Under the pieces are notes generated by a model, which ran no database searches, was not told the DNA's origin, and saw only the letters and a program-made list of their open reading frames with translations. The translations under genes were made by a program, and so were the position numbers. A stretch of DNA of 12,371 nucleotides from the NCBI GenBank assembly GCA_947585885.1, contig CANPXI010000021.1:1-12371 (forward strand), read 5' to 3'. Shown here in pieces: positions 7,504-12,371 of this stretch (position 1 is its first letter; each line of letters opens with the position of its first letter). The stretch comes from an uncultured Bacilli bacterium (GTDB taxonomy: Bacteria > Bacillota_I > Bacilli_A > RF39 > UBA660).

Positions 7504-8178
7504 ATGATAGGTAACGATTGGGATGAAATATTAAAAAGTGTAGAAACAAGTAAAGGTTTCGAAAGATTTATGAACGTGGTAAAACAAAAATATAAAGAAA
7601 CAACATGTTTTCCAGAATATGAAAATATATTTAATGCATTAAAATTAACACCATACAAAAGTGTTAAAGTAGTAATACTAGGTCAAGATCCATATCATGG
7701 AACAGGTGAAGCTCATGGTTTATCATTTTCGGTACAAGACGGGATTCCTTTACCACCATCTCTACAAAATATTTATAAAGAACTTTATAGTGATCTAGGT
7801 ATAACTGCCCCAATAAGTGGAAACCTAACAAAATGGGCAGAACAAGGAGTACTACTACTTAATAGTGTGCTTACTGTAGAAAAAGACAAACCAGCATCTC
7901 ATAAAGATTTAGGATGGAATCTATTTACTGATCACGTAATAAAACTACTTAATATGAAAGAAACACCATTAGTATTTATACTTTGGGGAAACTTTGCAAG
8001 GAGTAAAAAAATATATATAACAAATAAAAAACACTTAATAATTGAAAGTGCTCATCCATCCCCTTTAGCTGCAAGTCATGGTTTCTTTGGTAGTAGACCT
8101 TTTTCTAAAACTAATAACTTTTTAATAAGTACAGGACAAACACCAATAAACTGGGATTTAAAAAGAGTTAAAGAATAA
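7504..8178 (+). CDS. ung: Uracil-DNA glycosylase (family 1)
   Basis: This enzyme removes uracil from DNA after cytosine deamination or dUMP misincorporation, starting base-excision repair. All family 1 motifs are in place in the 224 residues: VVILGQDPYHGTGEAHGLSF (57-76) with the catalytic water-activating Asp at 62, PPSLQNIYKEL (84-94), the LLLNSVLTV segment (117-125) with the uracil-contacting Asn120, ILWGNFA, and the DNA-intercalation loop HPSPLAASHGFFGSRPFSKTN (184-204) with catalytic His184. Length is normal. The ATG at 7504 follows a good AAAGGAG (7490-7496). It is convergent with the LemA-like gene, and the two coding ends overlap by 11 bases. Confidence 0.97.
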   Translation: MIGNDWDEILKSVETSKGFERFMNVVKQKYKETTCFPEYENIFNALKLTPYKSVKVVILGQDPYHGTGEAHGLSFSVQDGIPLPPSLQNIYKELYSDLGITAPISGNLTKWAEQGVLLLNSVLTVEKDKPASHKDLGWNLFTDHVIKLLNMKETPLVFILWGNFARSKKIYITNKKHLIIESAHPSPLAASHGFFGSRPFSKTNNFLISTGQTPINWDLKRVKE

Positions 8179-8193
8179 AATTTAACTCTTTTT
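8160..8193. terminator. Bidirectional terminator shared by ung and the LemA-like gene
   Basis: A perfect 13-base inverted repeat, AAAAAGAGTTAAA (8160-8172) and TTTAACTCTTTTT (8181-8193), flanks an 8-base loop and has T runs for both directions. Both stop codons lie inside it (8176-8178 and 8170-8168), so the hairpin is partly coding on both strands. Confidence 0.85.
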
Positions 8194-8722
8194 CTATTTC
8201 TCCTTGAATTTCTCTTCCTTCGTATAAACTCTTAAGTCCAAACTTTCTAAACTTACAAATCATTTTATAAGGAAATTTATAATATAAATTATTAAATTCA
8301 CCAGCGCACTTATTATACAATGTTCTAAGTGAAATAAGATCAATCTCTAACTTTTCTATATCTTTTATAATTCCATCAAAACTTTTAATATTTTTTAAAT
8401 TAGGATTATCAACATATATTTTATTAATCTCTTCAAAAGCACTTGTTAATAGTTTATCTTTATCATAATTATTTAACTTACTTACTTTTATATTTTTAAC
8501 TTCTTCAAAAGTTTTAATATCTAAATTTATTTGTCTTGTAATAATATTAATACATCTTAAAATCAAATCTTCTTTATTTTTAAGTCTATCATCAATATCA
8601 CTTTCACACATACCAGTTTTATAAATAAGCATAGTAATATTTTCATTTTTAGTTAAAATAAATATAGTTACTAAACAAACAACAATAATGATTATACCTA
8701 ACACAAATAAAAATGCTACCAT
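8168..8722 (-). CDS. LemA-like membrane-anchored protein
   Basis: I use the ATG at 8722 (184 residues), preceded by AGGATG. An in-frame ATG at 8770 would lie over the promoter. The protein starts with one membrane segment (residues 3-25, FLFVLGIIIIVVCLVTIFIL) and then a long helical domain. LemA-type features are ESDIDDRLKNKEDLILRCIN (the D.D..L..R.DLIP.L. block), the C-terminal EIDLISLRTLYNKCAGEFNN (R..YN.A...YN) and YKFPYKMICKFRKFGLKSLYEG (FP...ia...GF....YF). LemA proteins form coiled helical bundles on the outer face of the membrane. Their role is not settled. Similarity is weaker than for typical LemA proteins, so the assignment is at superfamily level. The gene stands alone with its own promoter. 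Confidence 0.75.
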   Translation of the reverse strand: MVAFLFVLGIIIIVVCLVTIFILTKNENITMLIYKTGMCESDIDDRLKNKEDLILRCINIITRQINLDIKTFEEVKNIKVSKLNNYDKDKLLTSAFEEINKIYVDNPNLKNIKSFDGIIKDIEKLEIDLISLRTLYNKCAGEFNNLYYKFPYKMICKFRKFGLKSLYEGREIQGEIEKELNFIL

Positions 8723-8741
8723 ATTATCACATCCTATAATA

Positions 8742-8770
8742 ATTGTATCACAAAAGAGAAATTGAAACAA
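8742..8770 (-). promoter_or_regulatory. Promoter of the LemA-like gene
   Basis: TTGTTT (8770-8765) and TACAAT (8747-8742) are 17 bases apart with a TGA extended -10. The transcript would start about 15 bases upstream of the ATG at 8722. Confidence 0.6.
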
Positions 8771-8831
8771 CCAAGCAAATATATATAAATACTACTAACA
8801 AAATTTATTTATAGATTACAAATATTAAAAA

Positions 8832-8862
8832 TTGTAGATTTTTAATAGATTTGTGATATAAT
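8832..8862 (+). promoter_or_regulatory. Promoter of the XRE regulator
   Basis: TATAAT (8857-8862) with an adjoining TGA extended -10 is preceded by a weak TTGTAG (8832-8837), 19 bases away. The start near 8869 gives a leader of about 180 bases before the ATG at 9051. Confidence 0.65.
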
Positions 8863-8888
8863 CAAAATAGAAAGAATAAAAAACAAAC

Positions 8889-9026
8889 TAAGATTAATTA
8901 TATGTAAGGGTTTTGTAGTTAATCTTATATACGATAGTATTACTGCTTTATTTCTTTCATTTTAGTAAAATTATGTCGGATTTTTTATATTTTTACTAAC
9001 TTATATGTTTGTTTGTAGCAGTAATA
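8889..9026 (+). promoter_or_regulatory. Highly structured 5' leader of the XRE regulator, unknown class
   Basis: Three perfect 9-base stems fit one fold. TAAGATTAA (8889-8897) pairs with TTAATCTTA (8919-8927). TATTACTGC (8938-8946) pairs with GCAGTAATA (9018-9026). Nested inside the second, TTAGTAAAA (8962-8970) pairs with TTTTACTAA (8991-8999). The first and nested hairpins have loops of about 20 bases. The last stem ends 13 bases before the GGAGGT site. The layout resembles a cis-regulatory RNA, but I recognise no known riboswitch motif. The rest of the 328-base gap between the LemA-like and regulator genes holds only the two promoters. Confidence 0.55.
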
Positions 9027-9050
9027 AATATTTAAAACTGGAGGTTTTAT

Positions 9051-9353
9051 ATGAAAAAATGTGCAAATGAGCAAGAAAGATTAAACCAAATTATAGGAAG
9101 AAACATTAAATTCTATAGAGAGGTTTATAATCTTAAAAACACAGGAAAAGAAAAAATGACCCAAGCTCTATTAGCAAAAAAAGTTGGTGTATCAACTCCA
9201 CTAATTGGAAGCCTAGAAAGTGAGAATTCTAGTCAAGGAATAAGCGTTTATAACTTATATAAGATTAGTAAAGTACTTGGAGTTCCAGTAGAAAAATTTT
9301 ACGAGATTCCTGTCGTAGAACAAATAGGTGAAAATCTTAAAATAAGAAGCTAA
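9051..9353 (+). CDS. XRE/Cro-type helix-turn-helix regulator
   Basis: The 100-residue protein carries one XRE-type DNA-binding domain at about residues 11-77: RLNQIIGRNIKFYREVYNL, then MTQALLAKKVGVSTPLIGSL (the helix-turn-helix, 37-56) followed by ESE, then the closing helix pair VYNLYKISKVLGVPVEKFYE. An insertion NTGKEK sits between helices 1 and 2, and there is no separate ligand-binding domain. GGAGGT lies 6 bases before the ATG. Target genes cannot be read from the sequence. Autoregulation or control of the divergent LemA-like gene is possible by position only. Its transcript has a long, folded leader and ends at a hairpin shared with the oapA-like gene. Confidence 0.9.
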   Translation: MKKCANEQERLNQIIGRNIKFYREVYNLKNTGKEKMTQALLAKKVGVSTPLIGSLESENSSQGISVYNLYKISKVLGVPVEKFYEIPVVEQIGENLKIRS

Positions 9354-9360
9354 CACCATA

Positions 9361-9386
9361 AAAAAACTGAAAATTCAGTTTTTTTA
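9361..9386. terminator. Bidirectional terminator between the XRE regulator and the oapA-like gene
   Basis: ACTGA (9366-9370) and TCAGT (9375-9379) form a stem around AAAT, flanked by A5 (9361-9365) and T7 (9380-9386), which lengthen the helix and supply T runs in both directions. It lies 8 bases after the regulator's stop and 17 bases after the stop of the minus-strand gene. Confidence 0.85.
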
Positions 9387-9402
9387 TTTGTACTTAAAGT
9401 AT

Positions 9403-9912
9403 CTATTTCTCTTTACTAAAAATAGATAAAACCTTACCAACAAAATAAGTTATATCATTAGCATTCTTTATAGCTATTTTTTTACCAATCGCTTTTCCAC
9501 CTACAGTTAAACTAGATAAAATTGATGAAAATATTACATTCCATAAAGATAAACTATTATTTAAAAATAAATTAACAACCAGCACAGTAATTAAGCTACC
9601 ACTCACTATACCACAAACATCACCGACAACATCATTACAAAAAGAAGATACAGTACTAGAATTTTTAGTAAGTTTAATAGCTTTTTTTGCACCCTTAATC
9701 TTTTGGCTTGCCCTAGAATGAAGAGCTTTTTCATCACAACTGAGTACTGCCACACCAATAATATCAAAAATAATACCAATAATTAAAATACTTAATATAC
9801 AAATTACTAATATTATATTGTTAAATTTACCTAAATAATTAGCAACTAAACTAAATAAAATAGCTAATATAAATGTTAAAACAAAAACTTTAATAGTCCA
9901 ATTATTTTTCAT
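9403..9912 (-). CDS. oapA: OapA-like membrane protein (OLE RNA-associated type; often annotated CorB-like)
   Basis: The 169 residues begin with two membrane segments (about 8-27 and 32-57). A cytoplasmic basic stretch follows (HSRASQKIKGAKKAIKLTKN, 65-84), then VSSFCNDVVGDVCGIVSG (88-105), whose DVVGD is a D-x3-D motif, and two further hydrophobic segments (about 101-117 and 123-137). From memory, this FDIIGVAV..../KGAK.AI/VSSFCNDVVGD.CGI.SG pattern belongs to a conserved Firmicutes family. It is often labelled Mg2+/Co2+ transporter CorB and includes OapA, the protein that binds OLE RNA and holds it at the membrane. Context supports this: a large noncoding transcript with a strong promoter lies directly upstream. 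GAGGAG precedes the ATG. The family is likely. The oapA name is inference. Confidence 0.65.
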   Translation of the reverse strand: MKNNWTIKVFVLTFILAILFSLVANYLGKFNNIILVICILSILIIGIIFDIIGVAVLSCDEKALHSRASQKIKGAKKAIKLTKNSSTVSSFCNDVVGDVCGIVSGSLITVLVVNLFLNNSLSLWNVIFSSILSSLTVGGKAIGKKIAIKNANDITYFVGKVLSIFSKEK

Positions 9913-9926
9913 TTTTACTCCTCATA

Positions 9927-9951
9927 ATAAAAAACTTCAAATTGAAGCTTT
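9927..9951 (-). terminator. Terminator or attenuator between the large noncoding RNA and the oapA-like gene
   Basis: On the minus strand AAAAG and CTTC pair with GAAG and TTTT across a small AATTT loop (core 9935-9947), and a T-rich run follows. It ends a few bases before the GAGGAG of the oapA-like gene, so the gene needs read-through of this hairpin or processing. No separate promoter is evident between them. Confidence 0.6.
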
Positions 9952-10440
9952 TATTTTTTACTAATTAACAAATAAAATTATATGGTATATTATAAATCAA
10001 TTTTATGGTTTAGGTCGAGTTGAATTTCTCCATTTTCTACTAAAAGTTACCCGTTAGCGATTTCTCTTTAAAGAAAACGATTAATCGTTACCGTATTAAT
10101 TACTCGATTGCCACTTAATCCATACTCTAATACTTATAATATGTACATTCTAGAGATTTTCTCAAACACCAGGGATTGTTCTTATTCGCTTTTGCAATAA
10201 TGATTTCAATTAATCTTAATCATCATTAATATTCCACATTACCACTCACGACAAGAAATTATCTAATATGACTTAGTAAAAGGAATTTAAGTTATATGCC
10301 ATTATAACGTTCCTTAAACTTAAAATTATATATTCACCCCAACCTGGGCGGAAAAAGCAAATATACAAAGTGTCGTATTCTATTGATAGATTTTTAGCCC
10401 TACCTTCAAACAATTTGGTGACTAGAATAATGCACCACAC
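9928..10440 (-). ncRNA. ole: Large structured noncoding RNA, candidate OLE RNA
   Basis: A stretch of about 510 bases has no supported ORF. It is less AT-biased than its surroundings, starts at a near-consensus promoter and ends at a hairpin with a T run. Local helices on the transcript include ATTCTA/TAGAAT (10428-10423 with 10382-10377), CGCCC/GGGTG (10350-10346 with 10339-10335) and a compound hairpin, AAGGAA with TTCCTT (10315-10310, 10285-10280) enclosing GTTATA/TATAAC. There is also a perfect 14-base palindrome, AACGATTAATCGTT (10090-10077). OLE RNAs are roughly 600-base structured RNAs of Firmicutes, typically next to oapA. Size, strand and adjacency match. I could not align it to the OLE model, so the class is inference. 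Another large ornate RNA class remains possible. Confidence 0.6.
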
Positions 10441-10447
10441 GATAGAA

Positions 10448-10476
10448 ATTATACCAAATTTAATGATTTTTGTCAA
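10448..10476 (-). promoter_or_regulatory. Strong promoter of the large noncoding RNA
   Basis: A perfect TTGACA (10476-10471), a 17-base spacer and a perfect TATAAT (10453-10448) with a TGG extended -10 make this the best sigma-A-type promoter in the window. The transcript should start near 10440. Confidence 0.9.
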
Positions 10477-10520
10477 ATTTGTGTAAAAATCACAAAATAA
10501 TTCTTGATTTTCCAAAATCA
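10464..10520. promoter_or_regulatory. Operator-like palindromes at and upstream of the ncRNA promoter
   Basis: TGATTTTT (10464-10471) and AAAAATCA (10485-10492) form inverted arms around the inner palindrome CAAATTTG (10474-10481). The -35 box lies within this unit. A second unit, TGATTTT (10505-10511) with AAAATCA (10514-10520), repeats the same half-sites 12 bases further upstream. The rest of the gap up to the peptidase stop at 10574 shows nothing more. Confidence 0.4.
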
Positions 10521-10573
10521 TCTACTTTAAATATTATTATATTATTAATTTAATATGCAAAAAATTTATAAAA

Positions 10574-11899
10574 TTAATTTGTATTATATCTTTTTAAAAC
10601 ATTTTCGTCATCTAAATTTTTACATTCTCTCTTTATATCAAATTCTTCATTATTAACACCACATAAAAGAAAAATATCATAAGTATCCATTTCTATTTTT
10701 CTTTCAGCTAAAAGACGGATAGTAGTTAAAATTTTATCAGCATTTAAAGGATCATGAGTTATTTTATCAATTACTTTAGATGATAAAAAATGCCCTATTA
10801 TATACGGATAAGAGTTATATATTATATCAGGATTAATAATTAAATCCATTGTACATCTGTCACATCTTTCACATACACATTTTTCTGCATTTAATGTTTC
10901 TGGAAAATTTTGTATTACTGAATATTTAATATCTTCAGGTATTGTAGTTAAAAACTTTGAAATTCTTTTTTTCTCATTAACAATCATTGAATTTTTATCA
11001 ATCACACCATTTTCTAAATAATTTATAAAATAATTAACTACAGGCCAATACTCGAACATTAAAATAATAGTATTATCTAATCTTTTAGTATTAAGAACAT
11101 CTATTTCATCTCTACTATATCCGTATTTTAATAAAGATAAAGATGCATATTTTTCAAAAAATATAGAATAAAATTCACTTAAAATTCTAGGAATTTTTTT
11201 ATTATTTTGAGTATAGTTTAAATAATGAGTAAACTCGTGAATGATAGAAATTACATCATTAATAGTAAATGTTCTTGTAATAAATATAGTATATTTACCA
11301 TCAATTTTAGTGACAAAATTAGTACTTTCTTCATCAATTCCATATTTAGAAAAATACTCTTTTCTTTCTTTATCACTAAATTCATCTATATAAATAACAT
11401 TTTTTTCTTTTACAGTATTATCAAAAATTCTAAGCCATTCCAAACTAATTTTACCTAAAATATTTCTAGTATAATATTCTATTTCATCTTTTGTAAGTTT
11501 TGAAAGAGTAGTATCTTGCTTATGATAAATTTTATAACAATAAAGAGTATGATTATATATTATTTTTAATAAAGATTTTAAATTCATAAAAAGAAACAAA
11601 TCTTTTTTATTACACATATATTCATTTTCTTTAGTTCCATAAACTAACTCACTTAATACATTACGAATTAAATCATTTAATAACATAAAACGATTATTTT
11701 CTTTTAACCAAGCATATAGTTGATTTTTATCATCCATAATTTGACTTGTCTTTTCGTAGTAAATATCTTTGACTCTTTTATAAATATCTTCTTTAGATAA
11801 AGGAAGAGGAACAGATATACCATGTTCATTAAAAACTTCATCCATTTTAAGTAATCCATATAATTCATAAGGTTGTAACTCCTTTATATCCACTTGCAT
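10574..11899 (-). CDS. M3-like zinc metallopeptidase with a Cys cluster
   Basis: Start: ATG at 11899 with AAAGGAG upstream. An in-frame ATG at 11953 has no such site. The 441-residue protein is mostly helical and soluble, with no signal peptide. HEFTH (221-225) is a zincin motif preceded by TFTINDVISII. The downstream SEFYSIFFEKYASL supplies a third-ligand Glu at 242, 17 residues after HExxH. YNSYPYIIGHFLSSKV (361-376) resembles the Y..Y.YaIG segment that lines the active site of M3 oligoendopeptidases such as PepF. M3 enzymes cut short peptides in the cytosol. This one is shorter than PepF (about 600 residues). It also has CVCERCDRCTMD, with Cys341, 343, 346 and 349, which I do not associate with M3. 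A peptidase is likely. Substrate and the Cys-cluster role are unknown. Confidence 0.75.
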   Translation of the reverse strand: MQVDIKELQPYELYGLLKMDEVFNEHGISVPLPLSKEDIYKRVKDIYYEKTSQIMDDKNQLYAWLKENNRFMLLNDLIRNVLSELVYGTKENEYMCNKKDLFLFMNLKSLLKIIYNHTLYCYKIYHKQDTTLSKLTKDEIEYYTRNILGKISLEWLRIFDNTVKEKNVIYIDEFSDKERKEYFSKYGIDEESTNFVTKIDGKYTIFITRTFTINDVISIIHEFTHYLNYTQNNKKIPRILSEFYSIFFEKYASLSLLKYGYSRDEIDVLNTKRLDNTIILMFEYWPVVNYFINYLENGVIDKNSMIVNEKKRISKFLTTIPEDIKYSVIQNFPETLNAEKCVCERCDRCTMDLIINPDIIYNSYPYIIGHFLSSKVIDKITHDPLNADKILTTIRLLAERKIEMDTYDIFLLCGVNNEEFDIKRECKNLDDENVLKRYNTN

Positions 11900-11993
11900 A
11901 AAATTCTCCTTTAAATAATAAGCTATTATAAAATAAAAATTGTACTTTAGCAAATGTTTTAAAAAAATTTTTATAATTATTTATTCATTCATG

Positions 11994-12251
11994 TTATTTT
12001 TTTAAAGTTAATTTTTTTTCTTCACTTATTTTTTCTTTTTGTAATTCTGAATACATCCATTTAGTTACACCCATACTATGATTAATCAAATATTGTATAT
12101 CAGTAGAACTCATTTCATCAAAAATTTCTTCTTCATTCGCTTTAATCAATATTTCTCTAAGAGTTAAATGATTATCACCAAATTCACCACTTCTATATCT
12201 AGATAAAATATCATTAAATTTTTTCAAATATAAACTTGTTTTTTTATTCAT
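11994..12251 (-). CDS. Hypothetical protein of 85 residues
   Basis: The protein begins MNKKTSLYLKKFNDILSRYR, is rich in Glu and Lys, has no membrane segment and looks all-helical. A middle part reads LREILIKANEEEIFDEMSST and a late part MGVTKWMYSELQKEKISEEK. I recognise no family. The ATG at 12251 lies 6 bases after the stop of the SEC-C remnant. GGGAAG within that remnant's last codons serves as the ribosome binding site, so it was probably the second gene of one operon, followed after 94 bases by the peptidase gene. The coding frame and SD site support a real gene. Function is open. Confidence 0.65.
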   Translation of the reverse strand: MNKKTSLYLKKFNDILSRYRSGEFGDNHLTLREILIKANEEEIFDEMSSTDIQYLINHSMGVTKWMYSELQKEKISEEKKLTLKK

Positions 12252-12257
12252 ATATTA

Positions 12258-12359
12258 TTACTTCCCACAACAATTTTTGTATTTCTTACCTGACCCACAT
12301 GCTCAATTTTTTTCTGGACTATCAATATTATTAGTATTTATAATATTATCAATATTTCT
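12258..12359 (-). pseudogene. C-terminal remnant of a SEC-C zinc-motif protein, interrupted by stops
   Basis: On the minus strand the last codons read ACGSGKKYKNCCGK and then TAA. This is the second half of a SEC-C metal-binding motif (consensus CPCGSGKKYKKCCG), found at the C-terminus of SecA and many other proteins. Directly before it, PEKN is followed by TGA (12305-12303), where the first zinc-ligand Cys would be. One further TAA lies in frame at 12362-12360, near the window edge. TGT or TGC to TGA is a one-base change, so a decayed gene or a sequence error at a contig end is the simplest reading. Reading TGA as Trp would also lose the ligand. Selenocysteine is possible but unsupported. 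The rest of the gene is outside the window, so the parent family cannot be named. Confidence 0.6.
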
Positions 12360-12371
12360 TTAAATACTGGT

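Noticed and set aside
8973..8999. Mini-ORF MSDFLYFY within the regulator leader, like an aromatic attenuator peptide
   Set aside because: No ribosome binding site, and the whole ORF lies in a hairpin whose loop sequence alone explains the composition. Likely chance in T-rich DNA.
10273..10521. 82-residue minus-strand ORF
   Set aside because: It begins upstream of the strong promoter of the large RNA and runs through its structured part. No SD site and no recognisable protein pattern.
11225..11458. Plus-strand ORF inside the peptidase gene
   Set aside because: Antisense shadow of the metallopeptidase coding region, without SD site.
958..12371. Alternative genetic code with TGA as Trp
   Set aside because: Trp is TGG throughout the clear genes, none of which needs an internal TGA, and veg ends naturally at a TGA. 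The SEC-C TGA falls at a Cys, not a Trp, position.

Overview
The window is a strongly AT-rich stretch of a low-GC Gram-positive (Firmicutes, probably Bacilli or a close relative). Three things support this. The left half keeps the Bacillus-type gene order metG - tatD - (cell-wall protein) - rsmA - yabG - veg, with spoVG next, read on the minus strand. Ribosome binding sites are GGAGG-like, and a T-box leader controls metG. YabG and SpoVG point to an endospore-forming lineage, or one recently derived from it. Stop codons are nearly all TAA, with some TAG and one TGA, and Trp is TGG, so the standard bacterial code fits.

Layout. 1-431 (+): the C-terminal end of an IS110-family transposase, cut by the window edge, followed by a structured, T-rich tail. 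592-5978 (-): spoVG, veg, yabG, rsmA, a SleB-like wall hydrolase, tatD, a 55-residue membrane ORF, and metG with its T-box leader up to about 6155. 6264-8178 (+): a short divergent AGCS-type amino-acid carrier and ung. 8168-8722 (-): a LemA-like protein, convergent with ung and sharing a terminator with it. 8854-9353 (+): an XRE-type regulator behind a roughly 180-base structured leader. 9403-10476 (-): an OapA-like membrane protein, preceded by a roughly 510-base noncoding region with its own near-consensus promoter and a terminator hairpin. I interpret this region as an OLE (ornate, large, extremophilic) RNA. 10574-11899 (-): an M3-like zinc metallopeptidase with an unusual Cys cluster. 11994-12359 (-): an 85-residue hypothetical protein and the broken end of a SEC-C zinc-motif protein.

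How the genes fit together. The minus-strand block combines translation and rRNA maturation (MetG, RsmA), a TatD nuclease and sporulation or wall functions (YabG, Veg, SpoVG, SleB-like). The T-box would tie metG to uncharged tRNA-Met. The most interesting part is the right half: the candidate OLE RNA with the OapA-like gene (known from other Firmicutes as an RNA-membrane-protein partnership linked to stress and Mg2+ tolerance), a palindrome over its promoter, and the highly folded leader of the neighbouring regulator. No tRNA, rRNA or CRISPR array was seen.
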